A DNA stretch of 17,844 nt from Paludibacteraceae bacterium (GTDB taxonomy: Bacteria > Bacteroidota > Bacteroidia > Bacteroidales > Paludibacteraceae). The stretch is from the NCBI GenBank assembly GCA_017960065.1, contig JAGCZK010000216.1:1-17844 (forward strand), read 5' to 3'. A program made the translations under genes and the position numbers. Below the pieces are notes generated by a model. That model was not told where the DNA came from and ran no database searches. It worked only from the letters and a program-made list of their open reading frames with translations. Shown here piece after piece: positions 1 through 6,432 of this stretch. Numbering within the stretch: position 1 is the stretch's first letter; each line of letters opens with the position of its first letter.

Positions 1-768
1 CGCACACCGCTCTCCACCTTATTCACGTTCTGACCGCCGGCACCGCTACTGCGGAAGGTGTCCCATGAGATGCGCGCAGGATCGAGCGTGATTTCTATGG
101 TGTCGTCCACCAGCGGAGTGACAAACACCGACGCAAACGACGTCATGCGCTTGCCTTGGGCGTTGTAGGGCGACACACGCACCAGACGGTGCACGCCGTT
201 CTCGCTCTTGAGGTAGCCGTAGGCCATGTCGCCTTCGATTTGAATCGTCGCGGTTTTGATACCGGCTTCGTCGCCCTCCTGGTAGTAGCTCATGGTCCAC
301 TTGTAGCCCACCCGTTCGCAGTAGCGGGTGTACATGCGCAAGAGCATCGACGCCCAGTCCTGACTCTCGGTACCACCGGCACCCGAGGCGATTTTGAGCA
401 CCGCGCCGAGGTTGTCTTCTTCCGACGACAACATGTTCTTCATCTCCAACGACTCGATCAAGTCTTGGGCATGCTGATAGGCGGTGTCCACCTCTTCTTC
501 GGTGACCACGCCCTCCTTAAAAAAGTCGAATGCTAACTGCAACTCATCGGTTGCCTCTTTGACACCTTGGTAGCCCTCCACCCATTTTTTCAGGTCTTTG
601 ACCTTCTTCATCTGAATTTCGGCGGCTTTGGCATCGTCCCAAAAGCCGGGGGCCTGCGTGTGCAACTCTTCTTCCTCGATTTGAATTAACTTCTCATCGA
701 TGTCAAAGATACCTCCTCAACGCTAACTCGCGTTCTTGTGTCTCTTTAAGTTGTTCTATTGTAATCAT
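1..768 (-). CDS. prfB: Peptide chain release factor 2 (RF2), partial, with programmed +1 frameshift
   Basis: RF2 recognises UGA and UAA stop codons and triggers peptide release. Translation starts at the ATG at 766-768, reads 21 codons (MITIEQLKETQERELALRRYL) and meets an in-frame TGA at 703-705. Shifting +1 at CTT-TGA-C continues into DIDEKLIQIEEEE and the normal RF2 body. The catalytic GGQ motif is visible near the left edge as SGAGGQNVNKVESG. About 255 residues are present; roughly the last third of the protein lies beyond the window. The frame change is autoregulation rather than damage: low RF2 slows UGA decoding and favours the shift. The gene has its own TAnnTTTG promoter just after the stop codon of the upstream GldB-like gene. 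Family assignment is certain. Confidence 0.96.
702..717 (-). other. Programmed +1 ribosomal frameshift site of prfB
   Basis: Read on the minus strand the site is AGG AGG TAT CTT TGA C. It has a Shine-Dalgarno-like AGGAGG at 712-717, a three-base spacer, the slippery CTT at 706-708 and the in-frame UGA at 703-705 followed by C. It differs from the well-known E. coli site (AGG GGG TAT CTT TGA C) by one base. The downstream frame resumes with GAC at 702-704. Confidence 0.95.
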
Positions 769-820
769 ATCTGAAATATCGGATTCGCCCTTTCGGCCAA
801 GGCCCCGGGCAATTCGGCTG

Positions 821-828
821 CAAAGATA
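821..828 (-). promoter_or_regulatory. -7 promoter box of prfB
   Basis: TATCTTTG followed by C matches the Bacteroidota TAnnTTTG element. It lies just after the GldB-like stop codon (835-837) and gives a leader of roughly 50 bases before the prfB ATG. No convincing -33 element was seen. Confidence 0.7.
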
Positions 829-834
829 CAAAAA

Positions 835-1830
835 TTACGGGCGATAATATGAATTTTGCAGAATTTTTTGGGCATCGCTTTCGGAAAGCAGGCCTGGCAG
901 GTCCACGTCCTTGTTGCGCTTCATGTAACTTTCGATAATTTTGAGCCCGACAAAATAACCGACACAACCCGGCGACTGCTCCACCAACCCCGGCGTGAAC
1001 GGGCCCGGCTGCAGGTAATGGGCCTGCACCATGCGGTCGTCGGAGAAGAGTTCGTTGCGTTCCGAAACAAATCCCCACACATGGCCTTCGTGCCGTTTGC
1101 ACCAGGCATATTCTTCGGGCGTATATCCCAAAATCTCATACTCCTCACGGTCAGGAAAACACACCTTGAGCAGGTACATCAGCCTGCCGTAGTACAGCAT
1201 CCCTTCGAGCAGATTGCCGTTCGACTCGACAAACCCCGCTTCGGCCAAATCCACCGTCAGCCAGGCCCGCATCATGTCAATGGGCAGGTGTTCGGGGGTC
1301 ATGGTCGGGATTTCGTACTGATAGGCAATGTACTGGTAATCCGGAAAATCGGCCCCAAGATAGTTGTCAATGCTGGTCGAAAGCAAACTGTCGGCCACTA
1401 CATGGCTGGGACCGAAACCCGAAAAATGAAACAACAGTCGCGGCACCTGTCCTTGCGGGAAATAATGTTTGTAGTAGGAAAACGCCTGGCTCAACTCGTT
1501 CGCCACCGCATCGGTCCGCTCCGGGGTGTAGATACGGGTTACATCGGCCGACAAACGGCGGACATTGGAGTCGGCCAAAAACCGGGGCAAGCTGTCGCAA
1601 CTACGCAAGCCCATCACCTGCCACAGGTACAGATCCAGGTACGACCCGTATTTCTGGCGCAACTGGACCGTATCCAAGGCATACAGGTCCTGGTCGAAAC
1701 GGTCGATGGCCAGATCGAGCCGCTCGCTTTCGGCAAGGCGGGTGTAAAAGCGCGTGTGATTGCTGTTGCAGGCACAACAGCACAGGGAGGCAGCCAGTAC
1801 GACCGCCAACCGGAGAAGCATTTTTTTCAT
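835..1830 (-). CDS. gldB: GldB-like lipoprotein
   Basis: A 331-residue predicted lipoprotein resembling GldB, known from gliding-motility work in Flavobacterium but also present in non-gliding Bacteroidales. The N-terminus MKKMLLRLAVVLAASLCCCAC is a lipoprotein-type signal with four clustered cysteines (residues 17-19 and 21), so the acylated cysteine is uncertain. The mature part begins with the family-like stretch RLDLAIDRFDQDLYALD. The ATG at 1828-1830 was preferred over a start seven codons upstream because it puts the lysines directly before the hydrophobic core and overlaps the upstream stop as ATGA, suggesting translational coupling. It would sit in the cell envelope. Its role outside gliding bacteria is not known. 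Confidence 0.82.
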   Translation of the reverse strand: MKKMLLRLAVVLAASLCCCACNSNHTRFYTRLAESERLDLAIDRFDQDLYALDTVQLRQKYGSYLDLYLWQVMGLRSCDSLPRFLADSNVRRLSADVTRIYTPERTDAVANELSQAFSYYKHYFPQGQVPRLLFHFSGFGPSHVVADSLLSTSIDNYLGADFPDYQYIAYQYEIPTMTPEHLPIDMMRAWLTVDLAEAGFVESNGNLLEGMLYYGRLMYLLKVCFPDREEYEILGYTPEEYAWCKRHEGHVWGFVSERNELFSDDRMVQAHYLQPGPFTPGLVEQSPGCVGYFVGLKIIESYMKRNKDVDLPGLLSESDAQKILQNSYYRP

Positions 1831-2294
1831 CGGCTGAGTTTTAAAATCCAAGCGTCCGGAAATTGCCGGCGCAGACGGGCCAGGCTGTTACGAATGGCCG
1901 CCTCGTCGTCGGAGGCCTCATCGAGCACCACCCGGTGCATTCCCTTGTCATTGGAAGCGACCGAAGCGGCAATACCCTGCCGCACCAGGTCCTGACGCAT
2001 ACGGGCGGCATTGTCGGCATTGGCAAAAGAGCCCACCACAATATAATAGGTAAAGCGGGCATCGTTGCCGTTGAAGGTGTAACGGTCGGTCGTTTCGGTA
2101 ATCCGAACCGCCGGTTCGGGCGCAACAGGCTCCACCACGGGGGCGGGAGGCAAGGCGGCGGTATCGTTCAGCAGCGACATCTGCCGGGCGACAGGCGAGG
2201 CCTCGGCCGGCTGGTACATCGCCGGATAATACTTTTGAGAACAGGCGGCCAGGCTTATCGCGGCCGTCGCAAGCAATAGGACCACTTTTTTCAT
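1827..2294 (-). CDS. SPOR-domain lipoprotein
   Basis: A 155-residue lipoprotein. Residues 1-18 form a signal peptide with lipobox LAAC (C18). A proline/alanine-rich linker follows (about 45-62). A SPOR domain occupies about 81-152, beginning YYIVVGSFANADNAARM and ending DAWILKL. SPOR domains bind denuded septal peptidoglycan glycans, so a periplasmic role in wall remodelling or division is likely. The start was placed at the ATG at 2292-2294 because only this gives a proper signal peptide; longer upstream starts add a non-secretory extension that crosses the promoter. Its stop overlaps the GldB-like start, so the two are co-expressed. Confidence 0.88.
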   Translation of the reverse strand: MKKVVLLLATAAISLAACSQKYYPAMYQPAEASPVARQMSLLNDTAALPPAPVVEPVAPEPAVRITETTDRYTFNGNDARFTYYIVVGSFANADNAARMRQDLVRQGIAASVASNDKGMHRVVLDEASDDEAAIRNSLARLRRQFPDAWILKLSR

Positions 2295-2299
2295 AGGGG

Positions 2300-2307
2300 C
2301 AAAAATA
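2300..2307 (-). promoter_or_regulatory. -7 promoter box of the SPOR/GldB operon
   Basis: TATTTTTG followed by C fits TAnnTTTG. Only five bases separate it from the ATG of the SPOR gene, so the mRNA is predicted to be leaderless or nearly so. Confidence 0.6.
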
Positions 2308-2353
2308 CACATAATTTTTGAGACAAGACGAAAGGCGAATGGCAAAAATTCCT

Positions 2354-2361
2354 TAACTTTG
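2354..2361 (+). promoter_or_regulatory. -7 promoter box of the YigZ-like gene
   Basis: TAACTTTG followed by C fits TAnnTTTG and lies six bases before the ATG at 2368, again implying a leaderless or near-leaderless transcript. It is divergent from the SPOR gene promoter in the same 73-base intergenic space. Confidence 0.6.
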
Positions 2362-2367
2362 CTCCCA

Positions 2368-2778
2368 ATGAGCACCGACTTGAAAATACCGACCGGCATC
2401 ACCGAGGGCCTGTACAAGGAAAAAGGCAGCAAATTCTTTGCCTTTGCGCGCCCGTTGCACTCGTCCGACGAGCTGAAAGAAATCCTCAACACCTACAAAA
2501 AGGAGCACCACAAAGCCAAACACATCTGCTTTGCCTACCGCATCGGCGAGAAGGGCGAAAACTTCCGGGCCAACGACAACGGAGAACCACCCGGCACTGC
2601 CGGCCGCCCCATCCTCCGCCAGATCGAAGCGGCAGGGTTCACCGACACCCTCGTGGTGGTCGTCCGCTATTTCGGGGGCACCCTGTTGGGCACCGGCGGA
2701 CTGGCCAACGCCTACAAAACGGCCGCGCAGGAAGCGCTCAACGCCGCCTCAGAGCAACTCAAAGATTCGTGTAAGTAA
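2368..2778 (+). CDS. YigZ/IMPACT family (UPF0029) protein, C-terminally short
   Basis: 136 residues matching the N-terminal UPF0029 domain of YigZ/IMPACT proteins: KEKGSKFFAFARPL, then the family motif NDNGEPPGTAGRPIL, then VVVVRYFGGTLLGTGGLANAYK. In eukaryotes IMPACT regulates the kinase GCN2; the bacterial role is unclear. Typical bacterial members are about 200 residues, with a DUF1949-type domain after the UPF0029 domain. Here the protein stops shortly after QEALNAA and its last 20 bases overlap the 3' end of the convergent DUF4270 gene, so no room remains for the second domain. The ATG at 2368 was preferred over a TTG nine bases upstream, which lies in the promoter box. Confidence 0.85.
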   Translation: MSTDLKIPTGITEGLYKEKGSKFFAFARPLHSSDELKEILNTYKKEHHKAKHICFAYRIGEKGENFRANDNGEPPGTAGRPILRQIEAAGFTDTLVVVVRYFGGTLLGTGGLANAYKTAAQEALNAASEQLKDSCK

Positions 2779-4129
2779 TGGTCAGCCGCATCGGCGATTT
2801 CGCATTTTTACCGCTGCGGTAAAAGGCGCCGTACGGGGCAAACTGGTGGCGGACCTTGCCGCCGTTACCGTAAATGTCGGACGGGCCGCACACCGGCACC
2901 AGCACAAAGTCACCCACATTCTCGAAGTTCGGCGCATCCTTTTTCAAGACCGATTCGATGTAAGCGCACATGTTATTGAAGGTATAGGTGCGGGTACTGT
3001 CGGAATACACGCCCAAGACATTGGGATAGCGCGACGGATACAGGCTTTGGTGGAAAAAGGCATCGACATAGCGCTCTTCTATCAGCATCAGCATGGGCGG
3101 CACGCGATAGGCCCCCGAATAATCGGTACTGGCCACCTCGACGGCCAGCGAGGCATGGTTGATATTGAGCATGCCGTCGGTTTCGTCGGCATGGTCGAGG
3201 CAGACACGCTGGTAGATACGGTCGAACGGGAGGCTCACTTTCGGGAAATAGCCGGCCGGCGTCGAAATCAGCACCACGCTGTCCTGATACACAGACTGCA
3301 AATCGTCCACCGAAACGCCCGTCCCGGTCGGACGCGACACATGCAGCACCTGCGTCGCCTCGCGGTTGGCGGCATACACCCGGGTGTACTTTTCGGTCGT
3401 TGTCGTGCCCGTTGACTCAACCGTCTGCTCGGCATGGTAGTTCAGCTCGAGATTGACCGAATCGAGTGCCAACACGCACGAGTTGCCGCCCTGACAGGTG
3501 ACATAGACCCCCTTCAGCAATTCCAGAAACGCCGCCTGGCTTTGGGTGGCGGCGACATCCGAAAACAGCGTCTGCATCAACTCGTCGGAAACGGGCACGC
3601 GCAGCACATTGCACCCGTACTCGGCGCGCTGGTCGTCGGGAATGGCCGGATCGTACGCCGTAAAACTCTTTTGGCCCAACACAATTGAGCGGTCGCAAAA
3701 ACCGGCCGGATCGGTGTCGGTATAATAGTCGGCATTGTAGGTCAGCGGAGCGGTCATCTGATAGACGGTCACCTCCTGCACCGCCGACGAATCGCCGAAA
3801 AAGGACTTGTAATAAAGCACCAGCGACAAGGAGTCGGCCACCGCATTGTCGGGAAACGCGCCGTTGACAAAACGGAGTTCGGCCAGGAAATCGACCGAGA
3901 GCGCCCCGAATACCGGGTCGTCGTAGCTACCCAGCGCCAGTTTGTCGGTTACCGAAAAGACGTGGTCGGCCAGCTGGCTGACCACCGTAACGTAGAAGGA
4001 ATCGCTGACCACCGACATTTCGTCCGAAGCCGGCATCATTTGAATGCCCAGATTATTGTCCGAATCACAGGCAGAGAAGGAACATGCAAAAAGAATCGCC
4101 GCAATTACAGCCTTAAGAGAGTGTTTCAT
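2759..4129 (-). CDS. DUF4270 family lipoprotein
   Basis: 456 residues. The signal peptide ends in the lipobox-like FSAC (C21), followed by acidic residues DSD, so it is a predicted outer-membrane or surface lipoprotein. The rest resembles the DUF4270 family common in Bacteroidota: an early NLGIQMMPASDE stretch, then a long beta-rich domain that includes LALGSYDDPVFGAL. The family has no established function. The start codon overlaps the stop of the upstream GT5 gene (ATGA), indicating translational coupling. The 3' end overlaps the convergent YigZ-like gene by 20 bases. Confidence 0.85.
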   Translation of the reverse strand: MKHSLKAVIAAILFACSFSACDSDNNLGIQMMPASDEMSVVSDSFYVTVVSQLADHVFSVTDKLALGSYDDPVFGALSVDFLAELRFVNGAFPDNAVADSLSLVLYYKSFFGDSSAVQEVTVYQMTAPLTYNADYYTDTDPAGFCDRSIVLGQKSFTAYDPAIPDDQRAEYGCNVLRVPVSDELMQTLFSDVAATQSQAAFLELLKGVYVTCQGGNSCVLALDSVNLELNYHAEQTVESTGTTTTEKYTRVYAANREATQVLHVSRPTGTGVSVDDLQSVYQDSVVLISTPAGYFPKVSLPFDRIYQRVCLDHADETDGMLNINHASLAVEVASTDYSGAYRVPPMLMLIEERYVDAFFHQSLYPSRYPNVLGVYSDSTRTYTFNNMCAYIESVLKKDAPNFENVGDFVLVPVCGPSDIYGNGGKVRHQFAPYGAFYRSGKNAKSPMRLTITYTNL

Positions 4130-4950
4130 TGACCCAAAACTCGTTCGTAAAATTCCGCGTACGAAGGTACGTAATTTTCGGGAGACTGATACGGTAAAAA
4201 CAATTTTTTTGAATTTTTAGTATATTCCACCAATTCGGCACCCATATTGGGACTTCCCTGAATCACCCCGTCCGAAAAACGGATGGCCAGTTTGCTCAGG
4301 TTGTCGAAACTGCCGCCGGCGGTCAGCACCTCTACGTCTTCGTCGGAGACGCCTGGCATTTTGACCTTGTCGGCCAAATGGGGGGCAAACGGAGTTTTAT
4401 ACGGGTTGTCGTATGAAGAATACACCACCTTGGAGTTGGCAAAGAACGGGTCGTCGGCAAACGCGCGCTTGACAAACAGGGGCACCACCGCCGACATCCA
4501 GCCGTGGCAGTGAACAATATCGGGTGTCCAACGCAGTTTTTTGACGGTTTCGAGCACGCCGCGCGCAAAGAAAATGGCCCGGTCGTCGTTGTCGGCAAAT
4601 TCGTTGCCGGCCTCGTCGGTCACGACCTGCTTGCGCTTGAAATAGTCTTCGTTGTCGATAAAATAGACCTGCATGCGCGCCGATTGGATCGACGCCACTT
4701 TGATAATCAGCTGATGGTCGGAATCGTCGATAATCAGATTCATACCCGAGAGCCGGATCACTTCGTGCAGCTGGTTGCGACGTTCGTTGATGCAACCGTA
4801 CTTGGGCATAAAGGTGCGGATTTCACGGCCCGTCTCCTGTACAGCCTGCGGCAACTCCCGGCACATCGTCGCGATTTCGGATGCGGGCAGATAAGGGAAA
4901 ATCTCTTGGGCTACGTATAGGACTCTCACAGGCTTGGGGTTTAGCAACAA
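4126..4950 (-). CDS. Glycogen/starch synthase catalytic (GT5) domain protein
   Basis: Up to 274 residues matching only the N-terminal half of GT5 glycogen/starch synthases: VLYVAQEIFPYLPASEIA at the start, PDIVHCHGWMSAVVPL in the middle and a C-terminal FSDGVIQGSPNMGAELV. The second Rossmann domain of full synthases (about 480 residues) is absent, as in the short homologues usually found in Bacteroidales beside panC. Catalytic activity is therefore doubtful. The start is not ATG: the frame opens after a TAA with TTG at 4950 or 4947, and GTG at 4927-4929 (MRVLYVAQE) is an equally good choice giving 267 residues. It shares its promoter with the coupled DUF4270 gene and is divergent from panC. 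Confidence 0.82.
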   Translation of the reverse strand: MLLNPKPVRVLYVAQEIFPYLPASEIATMCRELPQAVQETGREIRTFMPKYGCINERRNQLHEVIRLSGMNLIIDDSDHQLIIKVASIQSARMQVYFIDNEDYFKRKQVVTDEAGNEFADNDDRAIFFARGVLETVKKLRWTPDIVHCHGWMSAVVPLFVKRAFADDPFFANSKVVYSSYDNPYKTPFAPHLADKVKMPGVSDEDVEVLTAGGSFDNLSKLAIRFSDGVIQGSPNMGAELVEYTKNSKKLFLPYQSPENYVPSYAEFYERVLGQ

Positions 4951-4975
4951 TCTGGTTTATACTAAATTCTCTATG

Positions 4976-5009
4976 CAAAGATATAAAAAATATTCGGGAA
5001 TTTTGCAAA
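4976..5009 (-). promoter_or_regulatory. Promoter of the GT5-DUF4270 operon
   Basis: -7 box TATCTTTG at 4976-4983, with a possible -33 TTTG at 5006-5009. The 22-base spacer is slightly long for the phylum. The leader would be about 20-40 bases depending on which non-ATG start is used. Confidence 0.6.
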
Positions 5010-5100
5010 CTTTCGTCCGAAAACTTTCAACCGGCAATCAAAAAAAAGACTTGGCAAACGGGATTCCGATTTTTTTATCAATCAGATTCGCCCCTTATTT

Positions 5101-5131
5101 TTTGATAGCAATTAAATTTTGGCTACCTTTG
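5101..5131 (+). promoter_or_regulatory. Promoter of panC-panD
   Basis: -33 TTTG at 5101-5104, a 19-base spacer and -7 TACCTTTG at 5124-5131, a good match to the Bacteroidota consensus. Transcription is predicted to start near 5136-5138, leaving a leader of about 70 bases. Confidence 0.7.
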
Positions 5132-5144
5132 CCCGTCCAAATGG

Positions 5145-5167
5145 CGCCTTGTGCAAAAACACAGGCG
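5145..5167 (+). promoter_or_regulatory. Hairpin in the panC leader
   Basis: CGCC(T)TGTG at 5145-5153 pairs with CACAGGCG at 5160-5167 through eight base pairs with one bulged T and a six-base A-rich loop. There is no following T-run, so it is not a terminator. It lies between the predicted transcription start and the panC ATG and could affect stability or translation. Function is inferred only. Confidence 0.4.
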
Positions 5168-5205
5168 AAACCACGGAGTTTAGGGACCTTTAATTCGTTA
5201 AAAAC

Positions 5206-6039
5206 ATGCAAGTAATTAAGAAGATTTCCGAATTGCAAGCCGCCCTCCAAGCCCAAAAGCCCGCCGTCGTCGGGTTGGTTCCCACTATGGGAGCATTACA
5301 CGAAGGACACTTGTCACTCATTAAAAGATGCACATCGGAGTGCGACGTCTGCGTAGCCAGCGTTTTTGTCAACCCCACCCAGTTCAACGACAAAGGGGAT
5401 CTGGAGCGTTACCCCCGCACTCCCGAAGCCGACTGCCAACTGCTCGAATCGGCCGGTTGCGACATCGTATTCATGCCCACCGTCGAAGAGATGTACCCCG
5501 AACCCGACACCCGCGTCTTCGATCTGGGACCCGTCAGCGAAGTCATGGAAGGCAAATACCGCCCCGGACACTTCAACGGCGTGGCGCAAATCGTAAGCAA
5601 GCTGTTTTATGCCGTCCAACCCGACAAAGCCTATTTCGGAGAAAAGGACTTTCAGCAGATTGCCGTCATCCGCTCGATGGTCGACTTGCTCAAAATCAAG
5701 GTCGAAATCATCCCCTGCCCCATTGTACGCGAAGAAAGCAGTCTGGCCAAGAGCAGCCGCAACACACTGCTGACCGAACTGCAACGCAAAAAAGCGGCAA
5801 AGATATCACAAGTATTGGCAAAAAGTTGTACATTTGCCATGTCGCACACGGTCGAAGAAACCATCGCTTGGGTCGGAGAACAGCTCAAAAGCCGCCCCTT
5901 CCGCATGGATTACTACGAAATCGTGGACGGCAAGAGCCTGCAACCGGTTCGCAACTGGAGCGACAGCGACTCCATCGTGGGCTGCATCGCCATTTATTGC
6001 GGAAAAATACGTTTGATCGACAATATACGCTATAAGTAA
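5206..6039 (+). CDS. panC: Pantothenate synthetase (pantoate-beta-alanine ligase)
   Basis: Cytoplasmic ATP-dependent ligase joining pantoate and beta-alanine to form pantothenate (vitamin B5), the precursor of coenzyme A. Its 277 residues are normal length. The N-terminal signature VPTMGALHEGHLSLIKR contains the ATP-binding HEGH version of the HxGH motif. FVNPTQFN, PGHFNGVAQIVSKLF, YFGEKDFQQ and the KMSKS-like KSSRN, preceded by VREESSLA, follow in the expected order. The stop codon shares one base with the panD start (TAATG), so the two are coupled. PanD supplies the beta-alanine that PanC uses. Confidence 0.97.
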   Translation: MQVIKKISELQAALQAQKPAVVGLVPTMGALHEGHLSLIKRCTSECDVCVASVFVNPTQFNDKGDLERYPRTPEADCQLLESAGCDIVFMPTVEEMYPEPDTRVFDLGPVSEVMEGKYRPGHFNGVAQIVSKLFYAVQPDKAYFGEKDFQQIAVIRSMVDLLKIKVEIIPCPIVREESSLAKSSRNTLLTELQRKKAAKISQVLAKSCTFAMSHTVEETIAWVGEQLKSRPFRMDYYEIVDGKSLQPVRNWSDSDSIVGCIAIYCGKIRLIDNIRYK

Positions 6040-6392
6040 TGACTATCGAGATTCTGAAATCCAAGATTCATCGCGCGCAGGTAACCGACGCGAACCTCAA
6101 TTACATCGGAAGCATCACCATCGACGAGGACTTGATGGATGCGTCGGGCATGATTGAATACGAAAAGGTTCAGGTGGTGAACAACAACAACGGCGAGCGT
6201 TTCGAAACTTACGTCATCAAAGGCGAGCGCGGCAGCGGTGTCATCTGCACCAACGGGGCCGCCGCCCGCAAAGTGCAGGTCGGCGACATTCTGATCATCA
6301 CCGCATACGCGCACATGACGCCCGAAGAAGCCAAGAATTTCAAGCCGCAGATTGTCCATCCCAATCCAAAAACCAACTTAATCGACAAATAA
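6039..6392 (+). CDS. panD: Aspartate 1-decarboxylase proenzyme
   Basis: Pyruvoyl enzyme that decarboxylates L-aspartate to beta-alanine for pantothenate synthesis. 117 residues, normal for the family. The self-processing site Gly24-Ser25 is visible in NYIGSITIDEDLMDASG; cleavage there makes the pyruvoyl group on Ser25. The conserved NGAAARKVQVGDILIITAYA stretch is present. It overlaps panC by one base and is followed directly by an intrinsic terminator, so panC-panD forms a complete two-gene operon. Confidence 0.97.
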   Translation: MTIEILKSKIHRAQVTDANLNYIGSITIDEDLMDASGMIEYEKVQVVNNNNGERFETYVIKGERGSGVICTNGAAARKVQVGDILIITAYAHMTPEEAKNFKPQIVHPNPKTNLIDK

Positions 6393-6395
6393 ACC

Positions 6396-6426
6396 AAGGC
6401 GCCTCAACGCGGGGCGCCTTTCTTTT
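6396..6426 (+). terminator. Intrinsic terminator after panD
   Basis: AAGGCGCC at 6396-6403 pairs perfectly with GGCGCCTT at 6413-6420 (8 base pairs, 9-base loop), followed by the T-rich tract TCTTTT. It lies 4 bases after the panD stop and ends only 6 bases before the radA start. Confidence 0.85.
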
Positions 6427-6432
6427 CAAACC

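Noticed and set aside
703..705. In-frame TGA early in prfB as a sign of a pseudogene
   Set aside because: The surrounding AGGAGG, CTT and C match the programmed frameshift exactly and the downstream frame is intact through GGQ.
856..1995. Long plus-strand frame opposite the GldB-like gene (379 codons)
   Set aside because: It is a shadow of the real minus-strand genes, produced by high GC and the rarity of stops in that frame. The composition is histidine/arginine/glutamine-rich with no domain.
5141..5215. A 24-codon upstream frame from ATG 5141 that overlaps the panC start
   Set aside because: It has no recognisable product or initiation signal and its start lies just after the predicted transcription start. 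It may be chance; listed here rather than as a gene.
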